64,000 bases of DNA from JAMQPK01 sp963761975 (GCA_963761975.1 CAVXIR010000002.1:310001-374000), one strand, 5' to 3'. Positions 1 through 8,435 are shown, counted from the stretch's first letter. The notes: generated by a model from the letters alone, not told the origin. Numbers and translations: made by a program.

Positions 1-542
1 GTCGCACCGGCCGGATGTTCGCGTGCGAGCGCTTCGGCCTCGAGCCCGATCTCATCTGTCTGGCGAAATCACTGTCCAACGGATTCCCGCTGTCGGCGGT
101 CGTCGGACGAGAGCCGATCATGGACGCCGTTCACCCCGGCGGACTCGGCGGGACATTCGGTGGCAACCCCGTGTCCTGCGCCGCGGCACTCGGCGCCATC
201 GAAACACTCGAGCAGGACGGGCTGCTCGATCGCGCCGAAGCGATCGGCGCGATCGTGGCCGAGCACTTCGGCAGAATGGCCACCTGTTATCCCTTCATCG
301 CCGAAACTCGCGGTGTGGGTGCGATGCGTGCGATCGAGATCGTCGAAAACCGCAGGTCGCTCAAGCCGGATCAGGCCCGCACGGAACGAATCCTGGCGCT
401 CGCTGCAGCACGCGGCTTGCTCCTTCTCTCGGCTGGTCTGCATAGCAACGTCATCCGCACGTTGATGCCGCTGACCATCACCGACGCTGAGCTCAATGAG
501 GGGCTGACGGTACTCGAGTCATGCCTCGCAGAAGTCGCCTAA
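1..542 (+). CDS. Class III aminotransferase, GABA transaminase-like (5'-truncated by window edge)
   Basis: C-terminal ~180 residues of a PLP-dependent fold-type I aminotransferase. The frame is open to the window edge and reads RTGRMFACERFG, the typical lead into the active site of GabT/ornithine-aminotransferase-like enzymes. The PLP-binding lysine is in the LAKSLSNGFPL segment, followed by GGTFGGNPVSCAAA, characteristic of class III. Known chemistry: moves the omega-amino group of GABA, 5-aminovalerate or a related compound to 2-oxoglutarate. The stop (540-542) is 7 bp before the next gene, so the two are probably co-transcribed. With a succinate-semialdehyde dehydrogenase at 6158, a GABA-type substrate is favoured, but specificity cannot be read from this fragment. 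Confidence 0.88.
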   Translation, partial: RTGRMFACERFGLEPDLICLAKSLSNGFPLSAVVGREPIMDAVHPGGLGGTFGGNPVSCAAALGAIETLEQDGLLDRAEAIGAIVAEHFGRMATCYPFIAETRGVGAMRAIEIVENRRSLKPDQARTERILALAAARGLLLLSAGLHSNVIRTLMPLTITDAELNEGLTVLESCLAEVA

Positions 543-549
543 CGCCATC

Positions 550-1830
550 ATGAGGCAAACTCGAATGAAACCACGCATCGTCATTCTCGGCGGATCCGGT
601 GCCATGGGCCGAATCACGGCTATGGACCTGCTGCGCACCAGCCGCGGCAAGCTGCAAGTGGTGATCGCCGACCGCGACTTTTCCGCCGTGCGCGGTATGC
701 CGGTCGAGACCGTTTATGTCGATGTGTCCGATCCGGGGAGCCTTCGCAGAGCGCTCGACGGTGCTTACGCGACCATCGCATCGCTCCCATATCGTTACAA
801 TCTTGCCGCGATGCACGGAGCGCTCGACGCCGGTGTCCACTACATCGACCTGGGCGGGCTTTTCCACGTGACACGCCGGCAGCTCGAGCTGGCCTCCAAG
901 TTCGAACGCAGCGGAGTGATGGCCATTCTCGGAATGGGCTCCGCTCCCGGGATTGTGAACGTCATGGCGGTGCTTGCCTCGAGCGGTCTCGATCGGGTTC
1001 GCGAGATTCATTGTCTGGTCGGGGGGATCGATCAGACCCGCTTTCGAAATGCCTCGCCGCTCGGGTTCGGCTATTCGGCCGACACCCTGCTCGATGAATT
1101 CACGATGCCGTCCGCCGTCTTCCGCGGCGGCAAGTTCAAGATGGTTCCGCCGCTCGATCCCGCAGAGCGCGTGGCGATCAATTTTCCCGTTCCGGTGGGG
1201 ACGATTGGCGTCGATACGACGCTTCACTCTGAAGTGGCGACGCTGCCGCTCTCGTTCCGCAAACGTGGCATTCGCGAGGTCACGTTCCGTCAGGGGTTCG
1301 AGAAGGATTTCAGAGACAAGCTGACCTTCCTCGTGGAGCTTGGTCTCACGGACACGGCCGCCCTCCCGTCTTCCGTCTTGAGTCACGGCAACGGCAACGG
1401 CAACGGCAACGGCCACGGGAACGGTAACGGGAACGGGAACGGAAATGGCCATGGGAACGGGCACGGCATTGTGCCGCGTGACGTTCTGTTCGCGCTTCTC
1501 AAGCGACTGCCGGCACCGGAGCCTATCGGGAAGGCCGTGCGCTATGAGGTCTTGCGCACTGTCGTCTGCGGCACGCTCGGCCGGCGCCGGGTGATGGTTA
1601 CTGCCGATTGCCATGCCGATAGCAACGCCGGACACGGAGTCGGCCCCGACATCGATACTGGCGCCCCGCCGTCGATCGCGGTGCAACTCATGCTCGACGG
1701 AGAAATGCAGGTGCGCCCGGGGGTGTGGGCCCCCGAGCAGGTGGTGCCGGTCACGCCGTTCGTGCGCGAGCTTCGCCGTCGGGGCATGCTGGTGACCTGC
1801 CGCAAGAGCGAGAACCGGCACACGATGTAG
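550..1830 (+). CDS. Saccharopine dehydrogenase-like NAD(P)-binding protein with Asn-Gly/His-Gly linker
   Basis: 426 residues. The N-terminus IVILGGSGAMGRITAMDL is a Rossmann dinucleotide-binding motif, followed by the saccharopine dehydrogenase fold (SLPYRYNLAAMHGALDAGVHYIDLGG and an LGMGSAPGIVNV segment). Relatives include lysine 6-dehydrogenase and saccharopine reductase. A second ATG at 565 (MKPRIVILGG) is an equally good start. At about 1384-1468 a hexanucleotide microsatellite encodes a run of Asn-Gly and His-Gly dipeptides that separates the catalytic part from the C-terminal ~110 residues; it is not a family feature and looks like a flexible repeat-generated linker. It directly follows the aminotransferase, which suggests a shared role in lysine/GABA-type amino-acid breakdown. 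Substrate not determined. Confidence 0.8.
   Translation: MRQTRMKPRIVILGGSGAMGRITAMDLLRTSRGKLQVVIADRDFSAVRGMPVETVYVDVSDPGSLRRALDGAYATIASLPYRYNLAAMHGALDAGVHYIDLGGLFHVTRRQLELASKFERSGVMAILGMGSAPGIVNVMAVLASSGLDRVREIHCLVGGIDQTRFRNASPLGFGYSADTLLDEFTMPSAVFRGGKFKMVPPLDPAERVAINFPVPVGTIGVDTTLHSEVATLPLSFRKRGIREVTFRQGFEKDFRDKLTFLVELGLTDTAALPSSVLSHGNGNGNGNGHGNGNGNGNGNGHGNGHGIVPRDVLFALLKRLPAPEPIGKAVRYEVLRTVVCGTLGRRRVMVTADCHADSNAGHGVGPDIDTGAPPSIAVQLMLDGEMQVRPGVWAPEQVVPVTPFVRELRRRGMLVTCRKSENRHTM
1384..1468 (+). repeat. GGCAAC-type hexanucleotide microsatellite inside the dehydrogenase gene
   Basis: About fourteen imperfect copies of a 6-nt unit (GGCAAC, GGGAAC, GGTAAC, GGCCAC), all in frame and coding for (Asn/His)-Gly dipeptides. 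Third-position variation between copies indicates it has been diverging rather than being a fresh expansion. Copy number may vary between strains. Confidence 0.85.
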
Positions 1831-1833
1831 GTG

Positions 1834-1885
1834 AGCCAGTAGCGGGTAGCCTGTAGCCAGTAGTCGGCTACCAGCTACCAGCTAG
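1834..1885. repeat. 7-mer array with inverted arm (GTAGCC family)
   Basis: Tandem 7-nt units of the form GTAGCCA on the left and GGCTACC/AGCTACC on the right, so the two halves pair as an imperfect hairpin. It lies immediately after the saccharopine-dehydrogenase-like gene. The rest of the gap to the PHP gene (1886-2071) shows no gene or clear signal beyond an AT-rich patch near 1935-1990. Confidence 0.7.
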
Positions 1886-2071
1886 TGAGCCCTTTGTCTG
1901 CGTTTCGGGAGACTTTTTCGCGCAGGCTCCTACTCATTATTTGTACTGCTGTCCCACGGGAACCATCGCAAGTACCTGATAAAATAGGATTTGCATGGGT
2001 GAACCCTCGACGCGCCGCCCGATCAGGCCAACCGGGCCCGATGGCCCGAGGCATGAAACAGATCGGTGGTT

Positions 2072-2824
2072 ATGCTGAAGGTCGAGCTTCACACACATAC
2101 CTCTGACGATCCGGTCGATCGCATCCCGCACACGTCCAGAGAGCTCATCGACCACGCCGTTTCGCTTGGTTACCAGGCGCTGGCCATCACGCTGCACGAG
2201 CGTCAGCTCGATCTCGGCGATTTGGTGCCCTACGCTGCGGAGCGTGGCCTCGTGCTGATTCCCGGGGTCGAGCGCTCGATCGAGGGCCGGCACGTGCTGC
2301 TGCTGAATTTCAAGAGAGAGGCGGAGGACGTTCGCAGTTTTGAGGATCTCGCGCGCCTCAAACAACGCGGGCCCGGGCTGGTCATCGCGCCGCATCCGTT
2401 TTTCCCGGCGCCGACCTGCCTGCGCGGAGCGATGAACCGGTACCATCAGCTGTTCGATGCGGTCGAGTACAACGCGATGTTCACACGGTTGATCGACTTC
2501 AATCGTCAGGCCGAGCGGTGGGCGTCCGAGCACGGCAAGCCCCTCGTGGGCAACTGCGACGTGCACCGGCTGCGTCAGCTGGGTACGACCTACTCATTGA
2601 TTGATGCCGAGCCGCACCCGGATGCGATTTGCGCCGCAATTGCGGCTGGCCGCGTCCGTGTCGAGAGCCGGCCGCTGAGCATTGCCGCCGCGGCCAGCGT
2701 GATGATGTCTCTTTTCACGCACGACATTCTCAAATTGGGCCGCAAGCCCGCGCACCGCGATGCGGTTGGCAACTGGAGCGATCGCCCGGTCGCGGCACGT
2801 CAGCCGGATGGAGGGGTCGGGTAA
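2072..2824 (+). CDS. PHP-domain metal-dependent hydrolase
   Basis: About 250 residues. The N-terminus LKVELHTHTSDDP is the first metal-binding motif (HxH) of the polymerase-and-histidinol-phosphatase fold; further ligands are likely in PGVERSIEGRHV, IAPHPFFP and GNCDVHRL. Family members are phosphoesterases using two or three metal ions. I chose the ATG at 2072; a GTG two codons upstream is possible, and neither has a strong ribosome-binding site. It is convergent with the TonB-dependent receptor gene, with only 18 bp between their stop codons. Substrate unknown. Confidence 0.8.
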   Translation: MLKVELHTHTSDDPVDRIPHTSRELIDHAVSLGYQALAITLHERQLDLGDLVPYAAERGLVLIPGVERSIEGRHVLLLNFKREAEDVRSFEDLARLKQRGPGLVIAPHPFFPAPTCLRGAMNRYHQLFDAVEYNAMFTRLIDFNRQAERWASEHGKPLVGNCDVHRLRQLGTTYSLIDAEPHPDAICAAIAAGRVRVESRPLSIAAAASVMMSLFTHDILKLGRKPAHRDAVGNWSDRPVAARQPDGGVG

Positions 2825-2842
2825 GAATCCGCCATTTCTGCG

Positions 2843-5800
2843 TCAGAACGAAAGCCTCGTTCCCAACTGGATGCGGCGCATCTCGCGCGCCGCGCGAATC
2901 TTGCCGAAGAGCGCCGTGGCGCCAAGGTTCGTCCCCGGGTTCATCAGATTCACCGTGTTCAGGACGTTGGTTGCCTCCATGCGGAACTGCGCCACCATTC
3001 GCCCACGCAGCCTGATGTCGCGAAATACCCCGAGGTCGACGTTACGAAGCCCGGGGCCGTCAACGACGCTGCGCGGCGCGCTGCCGTCGGCGCCGATTGC
3101 CGGCAGTGCGAACGCCGTGGTGTCGAACCACTGCTCGATGAGCACGTCGCGCGCGCGGCCGCTGTCGAGTTGGGGGTCGCCCACGAGATCGGCGCGATCG
3201 TTGGTGTTGCCGTCGAAGTTGCGGTCCTGACCGGCGGTGATCGTCAACGGTGTGCCGCTCTGCAGCGTGACGATGGCTGACAACGTCCAGTTGTCGAGCA
3301 GCGCGTGAGCGACCCCGCCGGATTCGGTGAAATAGTCGGGTCGCCAGATTCCAGAAAACGTGAAGCTGTGGGTCCGATCGGCCGACGTGCGGGCATGTTC
3401 GGCGTCGAGGTTGTTCGAGTTCTGCACGGCTGGCAGACCGCCGCCCTGGTAGTCGAGATCTTCGACGGCCTTGCCAAAGGAGTAGTAGGCCTTCCCGGAG
3501 AAGCGGGCGCCGCGCTTTTCTGCCGTCAGCTGCAGGCCGTGGTAATCGCTCGTGAAAATCGATTCGAGTACTCGTGCCGCGCCGAGAACGTTGGGCTGAT
3601 ACGGCCGGCGCAAGTTGAAGTTCGTGGCCGTCGACGAGCCCGGGACGTAGACCGGATAGTTGCGGTCGACGCTGCCAGGCAGATTGCGCCCGAGCGCGGC
3701 GACATAGGATGCGCTCACGCTGAAGTCGCGAAGGACTTCTTTTTCGATTGTGGCGTTCATCTGATACGACTTCGACCAGATGAAATCGAGTGACGGACCG
3801 AAGACCTGTGCCGGGAAGGTGAATCGCGGGCTCGCCGGGTCGTACTCGAACGGGAAGGGCCCGACACCGCCGGGCAGGTTCCGGTACGGATCGGAGAGCG
3901 TGAACACGGTCGGGAATTGCTGACGAACCGTAAACGGTTGATTGTCGGCCGTCGTGTTCCACTCGTTCCCGCTGATGCTGCCGTAGAAAACCCCGGCACC
4001 CGCGCGAACCGACATGCGGCCGTCGCCGCGCGGATCCCAGGCAACCCCGAGCCGTGGCGCGATGTTGTTCGTGTCCCAGCCCACGATGCCCCGGCCGATG
4101 CCTTCATCACCTGGGAAGAGCAATCCCTCCGGCGCGTTTGGCGCAATCTGCGATTTCCGGCCCGGCACGAACGCCAGCTTCCGGTCCTGCGGATCGACGA
4201 ACGGCTGCTGCAGGTCGTACCGGATCCCGAGATTCAGCGTCACGCGTGGGTGGACGCGGAAGTCATCCTGCGCATAAAAGCTGTAATACACGCCGCTGTC
4301 CACTTTTCGAATCGGCGCGTCCTGCGTCATCGTTGCGGGCAGGCCGAGGAGAAAGTCGGCGTACGCGTTTCCGGTTTTGCTCGCGTTGAAGGAGAACACG
4401 CCGTAATTGTCGAGCAGCGTGTCGTGGATGATCTTCTCGTAGGAAATCTCGCCGCCGAATTTGAACGAGTGACTTCCGCGAGTCATCGTGAGGTTGTCTT
4501 TCACCGCGAAGAAGTCGCTCCCCGCGTCGGGCCCCGCAATCGACGTCTGGCCGGTGAAGAATCCGGTGACGGAGAGGCGCGGCAGCGTGGGATCGCCCTG
4601 AATCGTGAACTTCGAGTTCAAATCGCCGAGCGATGTCGTCGGGTTGTTCACGCGCGCGCCGAACTGACGCGTGTAGGTGAACCGGAGCTGGTTGATCATC
4701 GTTTCACTCAAGGTCCAGGTATCGGCAGCGTTCAGGTTGTGCTGCGTCCACTTGAAATCGCGATCGACCCACGGAATGGGACCAGATCCGATGGTGGCGT
4801 TCGACAACGGCTGCGTATCGGTGCCGTTCAGATAGAAGTAGCTGACCGCAAGCGAACGCCTGGCCGACAAGTTGTGGTCGACCTTCAACGTCACCTCGTC
4901 CGTCTTCAGCGGATCTGGGACGCTCACCTCATAGAAGTTGTTCGGAAGGTTCGCCACCGGGACATAACGATCCTGAATCGTTTTGGCCGCCGGATCTATG
5001 CGCCCGGCAGGGATCAGGTTGTTGAGAAATGCGACGCCCGTGACGGGATCCCGCGGTTTGACGGCCGACTGTGAGAAGTCGCCCGCACGTTCGAGCGCGG
5101 TCGGCACCACGGCGGTATTGCGATAGAACGTCTCTTCCTGCCGCAACCCTGAGTAGCTGGCAAAGAAAAACGTGCGGTCTCTGCTGATAGGGCCGCCGAT
5201 CGCGGCGCCGTACTGATTTCGATCGAGTGGATCCTTGGTCGCGGGCGTACCCGGAGGCGCCCAGCGTTTGGCGTTCAGCGACTCGTCACGGTAGAACGCG
5301 AAGGCGGCGCCGTGCAATTGGTTCGTCCCCGATTTGGTGATGACGTCGATGACACCGGCCGGATAGCGGCCGAATTCGGCGGAGAAGTTATTCGTGACGA
5401 CCCGGAACTCCTGCACGGCTTCGGGATTGGGCGCCGGATTGCCGGTGCCGCGCAGGCCGGCCGTGTTGTTGCCCCCATCGAGCTGGAAATTGACTGAGCC
5501 GACCTGGGCCCTCTGTGATCCGTTGATGGTGGTGAGCTGTTCGGGGCCGCCGAGTGAATTGGAGTTCTCATTGCTCGTCACGCCCCCGGTTGCGTTCAAC
5601 AGCGAATAGAGATCGCGGTTCACGAGCGGCAGGTTGAGCACTTCGTTCTGATTGACCGTGCGCGATAAGGACGCCGTACTGGTTTCGACGAGAGGTGCAT
5701 CGCCGACGACAGAAACGGATTCTGCGATGTTGCCAGGCTCGATCGTCGCGTCGATGCGGGCGTTGCGCCCCGCCTCGAGCAGGATGCCCGTCTGCGAGAA

Positions 5801-6076
5801 CGTCTTGAAGCCGGTCAGCGTGACGTCGACTTTGTAGTTGCCGAGGGGCAGAAGCCGCAGCGCGTACTGTCCCGACTCGTCCGACGTCGTATCGCGCGAA
5901 AACTGCGTGTCGACGTTCGTCGCAGTGACAGTGGCGCCAGGCACCGCGGCGCCCGTAGAATCCGTGACGTTGCCCAAAATCGTTCCGGTTGCGACCTGCG
6001 CATGGACGGGCGCTGTGGACATGAAGAATGTGCAGATGAAAGCCGCCGCGAACGTGCAGAGTACCTTCAGATCCAT
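2843..6076 (-). CDS. TonB-dependent receptor, Oar-like, with N-terminal carboxypeptidase-regulatory domain
   Basis: About 1,077 residues. Signal peptide MDLKVLCTFAAAFICTFF...VHAQ, then a CarboxypepD_reg-type beta-sandwich (GTILGNVTDSTGAAVPGATV to about residue 110), a plug domain (LPLVNRDLYSLLN, FQLDGGNNT, EVITKSGTNQLHG-like) and a long outer-membrane barrel ending in an aromatic residue (GTRLSF), the usual beta-signal. The start at 6076 is set by a perfect AAGGAGG five bases upstream (6082-6088) and by the signal peptide; a further ATG at 6145 also has an AGGAGGT but would put 23 extra residues before the signal peptide. Such Oar-like receptors are expanded in Acidobacteria; the ligand is unknown. 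Confidence 0.9.
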   Translation of the reverse strand: MDLKVLCTFAAAFICTFFMSTAPVHAQVATGTILGNVTDSTGAAVPGATVTATNVDTQFSRDTTSDESGQYALRLLPLGNYKVDVTLTGFKTFSQTGILLEAGRNARIDATIEPGNIAESVSVVGDAPLVETSTASLSRTVNQNEVLNLPLVNRDLYSLLNATGGVTSNENSNSLGGPEQLTTINGSQRAQVGSVNFQLDGGNNTAGLRGTGNPAPNPEAVQEFRVVTNNFSAEFGRYPAGVIDVITKSGTNQLHGAAFAFYRDESLNAKRWAPPGTPATKDPLDRNQYGAAIGGPISRDRTFFFASYSGLRQEETFYRNTAVVPTALERAGDFSQSAVKPRDPVTGVAFLNNLIPAGRIDPAAKTIQDRYVPVANLPNNFYEVSVPDPLKTDEVTLKVDHNLSARRSLAVSYFYLNGTDTQPLSNATIGSGPIPWVDRDFKWTQHNLNAADTWTLSETMINQLRFTYTRQFGARVNNPTTSLGDLNSKFTIQGDPTLPRLSVTGFFTGQTSIAGPDAGSDFFAVKDNLTMTRGSHSFKFGGEISYEKIIHDTLLDNYGVFSFNASKTGNAYADFLLGLPATMTQDAPIRKVDSGVYYSFYAQDDFRVHPRVTLNLGIRYDLQQPFVDPQDRKLAFVPGRKSQIAPNAPEGLLFPGDEGIGRGIVGWDTNNIAPRLGVAWDPRGDGRMSVRAGAGVFYGSISGNEWNTTADNQPFTVRQQFPTVFTLSDPYRNLPGGVGPFPFEYDPASPRFTFPAQVFGPSLDFIWSKSYQMNATIEKEVLRDFSVSASYVAALGRNLPGSVDRNYPVYVPGSSTATNFNLRRPYQPNVLGAARVLESIFTSDYHGLQLTAEKRGARFSGKAYYSFGKAVEDLDYQGGGLPAVQNSNNLDAEHARTSADRTHSFTFSGIWRPDYFTESGGVAHALLDNWTLSAIVTLQSGTPLTITAGQDRNFDGNTNDRADLVGDPQLDSGRARDVLIEQWFDTTAFALPAIGADGSAPRSVVDGPGLRNVDLGVFRDIRLRGRMVAQFRMEATNVLNTVNLMNPGTNLGATALFGKIRAAREMRRIQLGTRLSF

Positions 6077-6081
6077 CAGGG

Positions 6082-6088
6082 CCTCCTT
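6082..6088 (-). promoter_or_regulatory. Strong Shine-Dalgarno for the TonB-dependent receptor
   Basis: AAGGAGG on the minus strand, five bases before the ATG at 6076. It decides the start in favour of the signal-peptide-proximal methionine over the upstream ATG at 6145. Confidence 0.8.
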
Positions 6089-6141
6089 CAGCATTTCTGA
6101 TCGTGCCAACTGGCAAATATAGTCCAAACGAAAGGTTTTCC

Positions 6142-6157
6142 ACATAATAGACCTCCT
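6142..6157. promoter_or_regulatory. Overlapping back-to-back -10-like boxes and antisense Shine-Dalgarno
   Basis: On the plus strand CATAAT (6143-6148) lies nine bases before the dehydrogenase ATG at 6158, which has no Shine-Dalgarno. On the minus strand the same bases give TATTAT (6142-6147), which could serve the receptor with a ~60-nt leader. The AGGAGGT at 6151-6157 (minus) sits before the alternative receptor start at 6145. No good -35 is visible for either direction, so this is tentative. Confidence 0.35.
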
Positions 6158-7522
6158 ATGGCGATCGAATCAGTCAATCCGGCAACCGGCGAGACGCTCA
6201 AGGTCTACGAAGAAATGACACCGCAGCAGACGGCCGCAGCCGTCGCTGAGGCGCACGAAGCTTGGAAAGCATGGCGCAAGGTGCCATTCGCGGAGCGAGC
6301 GAGGCCGATGAAGAAGGCGGCCGCCATTCTTCGCGAGCGGAAGGAAGAGTTCGCGAAGCTGATGGCGCTCGAGATGGGCAAGCCGCTCAAACAGGGCATC
6401 GCTGAAGCGGAGAAGTCTGCGCTCGGTTGCGCTTACTACGCCGATCACGCCGAAGCGCATCTGGCGACCGAGCCGATCAAGACCGAAGCCACGAAGTCTT
6501 TCGTGGCGTTCGAGCCACTCGGCGTCGTGCTGGCGGTGATGCCATGGAATTTCCCGTTCTGGCAAGTATTCCGGTTCGCGGCGCCGGCGCTGATGGCCGG
6601 CAACACGGGCGTGTTGAAGCATGCGTCGAACGTTCCCGGGTGCGCACTCGCGATCGAGCAGGTGTTCATCGACGCAGGATTTCCCACGGGGGTTTTCCGT
6701 ACGCTGCTCATTGGCAGCCAGCAAGTCAAAGCGGTCATCGAAAATCCGCTCGTTAGTGCGGTCACGATTACAGGCAGTACCCCGGCCGGCAAAGCGGTGG
6801 CGTCCCAGGCCGGCGCCGTCATCAAGAAGACCGTGCTTGAGCTCGGCGGGTCGGATCCCTACATCGTGCTCGAGGATGCCGACCTCGAGCTGGCTGTGAA
6901 CACGTGCGCGACCTCTCGGCTGATCAACTCGGGTCAGAGCTGCGTCAATGCGAAGCGCTTCATCATCGTCCAGCCGCTCGTTCAGGCGTTTACCGAGAGG
7001 TTCGTTGCGGCGATGAAGGCCAAGACGGTGGGCGATCCACTGGTCGAGGGCACCGACATCGGACCACAGTCGCGCCCCGATCTTCGGGCTGAGCTTCATA
7101 AGCAGGTGCTCGACTCGGTAGCGAAGGGTGCGAAGGTGCTCCTCGGCGGCGAGATTCCGCCAGGGAAAGGGTCGTTTTATCCCGCGACCGTGCTGGTGGA
7201 CGTTCGCAAAGGCATGCCTGCCTATGACGAGGAGCTGTTCGGGCCTGTCGCGGCGATCATCAGCGCTCGCGACGAAGCCGATGCCATTCAGATTGCGAAC
7301 GACGGCATCTTCGGGTTGGGCGCCGCGGTCTTTACGAAGGATGTGGCGAGAGGCGAGCGCGTCGCTCGTCAGCTCGAGGCCGGCTGCACGTTCGTCAATA
7401 CGCTCGTCGCGTCCGACCCTCGGCTGCCGTTCGGCGGGATCAAGGAATCAGGGTACGGACGGGAGTTAGGGAGTTATGGGATTAAGGAGTTTGTGAATAT
7501 CAAGACTGTTTATGTGAAATGA
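6158..7522 (+). CDS. NAD(P)-dependent succinate-semialdehyde dehydrogenase-like aldehyde dehydrogenase
   Basis: 454 residues, matching the shorter Sad/YneI type of succinate-semialdehyde dehydrogenase. Visible motifs: MPWNFPFWQVFR (cofactor pocket), TGSTPAGKAV, catalytic base in LELGGSDP (about Glu228) and catalytic cysteine in NSGQSCVNAKRF (about Cys262); the C-terminus LPFGGIKESGYGRELG is typical. Function of the family: oxidation of succinate semialdehyde to succinate, the second step of GABA breakdown, fitting the aminotransferase at the left edge. MAIESVNPATGE is a standard ALDH start, so ATG 6158 is firm even though no Shine-Dalgarno precedes it; translation may be from a leaderless message. 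Divergent from the TonB-dependent receptor. Confidence 0.88.
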   Translation: MAIESVNPATGETLKVYEEMTPQQTAAAVAEAHEAWKAWRKVPFAERARPMKKAAAILRERKEEFAKLMALEMGKPLKQGIAEAEKSALGCAYYADHAEAHLATEPIKTEATKSFVAFEPLGVVLAVMPWNFPFWQVFRFAAPALMAGNTGVLKHASNVPGCALAIEQVFIDAGFPTGVFRTLLIGSQQVKAVIENPLVSAVTITGSTPAGKAVASQAGAVIKKTVLELGGSDPYIVLEDADLELAVNTCATSRLINSGQSCVNAKRFIIVQPLVQAFTERFVAAMKAKTVGDPLVEGTDIGPQSRPDLRAELHKQVLDSVAKGAKVLLGGEIPPGKGSFYPATVLVDVRKGMPAYDEELFGPVAAIISARDEADAIQIANDGIFGLGAAVFTKDVARGERVARQLEAGCTFVNTLVASDPRLPFGGIKESGYGRELGSYGIKEFVNIKTVYVK

Positions 7523-7524
7523 GC

Positions 7525-7602
7525 ATTCGCAGATTCGCAGATTGAGAGATTCGCAGATTACGAAATCAATCTACCAATCTACGAATTTGCCAATCTGCGA
7601 AT
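7525..7602. repeat. 8-mer array with inverted arm (GCAGATTC family)
   Basis: Left arm of octamers GCAGATTC/GCAGATTG/AGAGATTC, centre CGAAATC, right arm AATCTACC/AATCTACG/AATTTGCC/AATCTGCG: an imperfect palindrome filling the gap between two convergent genes. Related in unit sequence to the array at 48581-48680. It could act as a bidirectional terminator, but there is no T-tract. Confidence 0.8.
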
Positions 7603-8067
7603 TCAGAGTTCGAGCACGTGCCTTCGTGCCTCCGTGTTGAGATCCCTAAAACTCCGTGACCTCACCTTCACCACTCCAAGGAGCACGCCGGCTCCGATCC
7701 CTCCAACCACGAACCACCAAATCGCCGGAAGAACCATCGACGTCATGAACCCAAGGATGACCATCGTCAGGCCGCCAATGCCTTCCACGCCGCTGCCCGT
7801 CAGGTTCACCTGTTTTTTCTTGTCGAGCCGCTTCGACATCAGCCACTCTGCGACGACGGGATCTACCGGGGTCAAGTTCAGCGACACGGGCGGATGCGGC
7901 GCGTAGAGCGCCTGCATCACGAGCGCGACGATCAACTGGCGCCAGAGCCAGAGCCGCGACCGGCGTCGACGAAACTCTTCGACAAGGTCGCCGGCCAGCG
8001 GCTCGTTGTCGAGGGCGAGCCACTGAAGAAGGACGTTGGCGAGTTTGGGTGGATGCAGGCTTGTCAT
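7603..8067 (-). CDS. Small membrane protein with permease-prefix-like N-terminus, PadR partner
   Basis: 154 residues. The N-terminal half (PPKLANVLLQWLALDNEPLAGDLVEEF, WLWRQLIVAL) resembles the prefix found at the start of acidobacterial MacB-like permeases that follow PadR genes. The C-terminal half has hydrophobic stretches (GIGGLTMVILGFMTSMVLPAIWWFVVGGIGAG) that should form two membrane segments. There is no permease domain, so it is either a cut-down relative or a stand-alone membrane partner. Its ATG overlaps the PadR stop by 4 bp (ATGA), so the two are translationally coupled. Function not known. Confidence 0.65.
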   Translation of the reverse strand: MTSLHPPKLANVLLQWLALDNEPLAGDLVEEFRRRRSRLWLWRQLIVALVMQALYAPHPPVSLNLTPVDPVVAEWLMSKRLDKKKQVNLTGSGVEGIGGLTMVILGFMTSMVLPAIWWFVVGGIGAGVLLGVVKVRSRSFRDLNTEARRHVLEL

Positions 8068-8396
8068 GCCGTCCCTCCCTTCAGTTGAGCGACGCCTTTC
8101 CAGAGCGCGACGAGCGACCGCTGCGTTTCTTTGACGGCCTTCAGCCCCTCGGGTGTCACGTCGAAGTATCGTTTGGCACGGCCCCCACGCTCCGGGCTGG
8201 GATTTCCCATGCGCGACAATACCAGACCGTTACGTTCGAGCCTGTCGAGGGCGGCATACACGGCGCCGAGAATCACGCTACGGCGGCCGGTGCTTTCGAT
8301 TTCGCGCGCAATCGGCACGCCATAGGCGTGCTCGCCCACACGCAGAATCGCCAGGAGAATCATGAGCTCGAAGTCGGTCAAGAGGTCGCGAGCCAT
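8064..8396 (-). CDS. PadR family transcriptional regulator
   Basis: 110 residues with the complete PadR winged helix: LTDFELMILLAI, VPIAREIE, GAVYAALDRLERNGLV, then a wing with GGRAKRYFDVTPEG. PadR proteins are usually autorepressors controlling an adjacent membrane or detoxification gene; here the coupled partner is the membrane protein at 7603-8067. A strong promoter lies directly upstream (8407-8435), its -10 only about 10 bases from the ATG, implying an almost leaderless message. Divergent from the secreted hydrolase gene at 8471, which it may also control. Confidence 0.9.
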   Translation of the reverse strand: MARDLLTDFELMILLAILRVGEHAYGVPIAREIESTGRRSVILGAVYAALDRLERNGLVLSRMGNPSPERGGRAKRYFDVTPEGLKAVKETQRSLVALWKGVAQLKGGTA

Positions 8397-8406
8397 TTAA
8401 TTACAA

Positions 8407-8435
8407 ATTATGAACAAATACGATCCTGCTGTCAA
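8407..8435 (-). promoter_or_regulatory. Near-consensus sigma-70 promoter of the padR operon
   Basis: Minus strand TTGACA (8430-8435), 17-bp spacer, CATAAT (8407-8412). The -10 ends ten bases before the ATG at 8396, so transcription should begin within about 0-5 bases of the start codon. This is the best promoter in the window. The AT-rich bases around the -10 are the likely PadR operator, although no clean palindrome is evident. Confidence 0.75.

Noticed and set aside
493..1821. 442-codon minus-strand open frame
   Set aside because: Antisense shadow of the saccharopine-dehydrogenase-like gene; its Val/Pro-rich run is the reverse of the microsatellite.
1885..2106. 73-codon plus-strand open frame before the PHP gene
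   Set aside because: Overlaps the PHP start in another frame, has no ribosome site and no recognisable composition.
3917..5074. 385-codon plus-strand open frame
   Set aside because: Lies wholly inside the TonB-dependent receptor gene on the other strand, with no domain pattern; an antisense shadow of GC-rich coding DNA.
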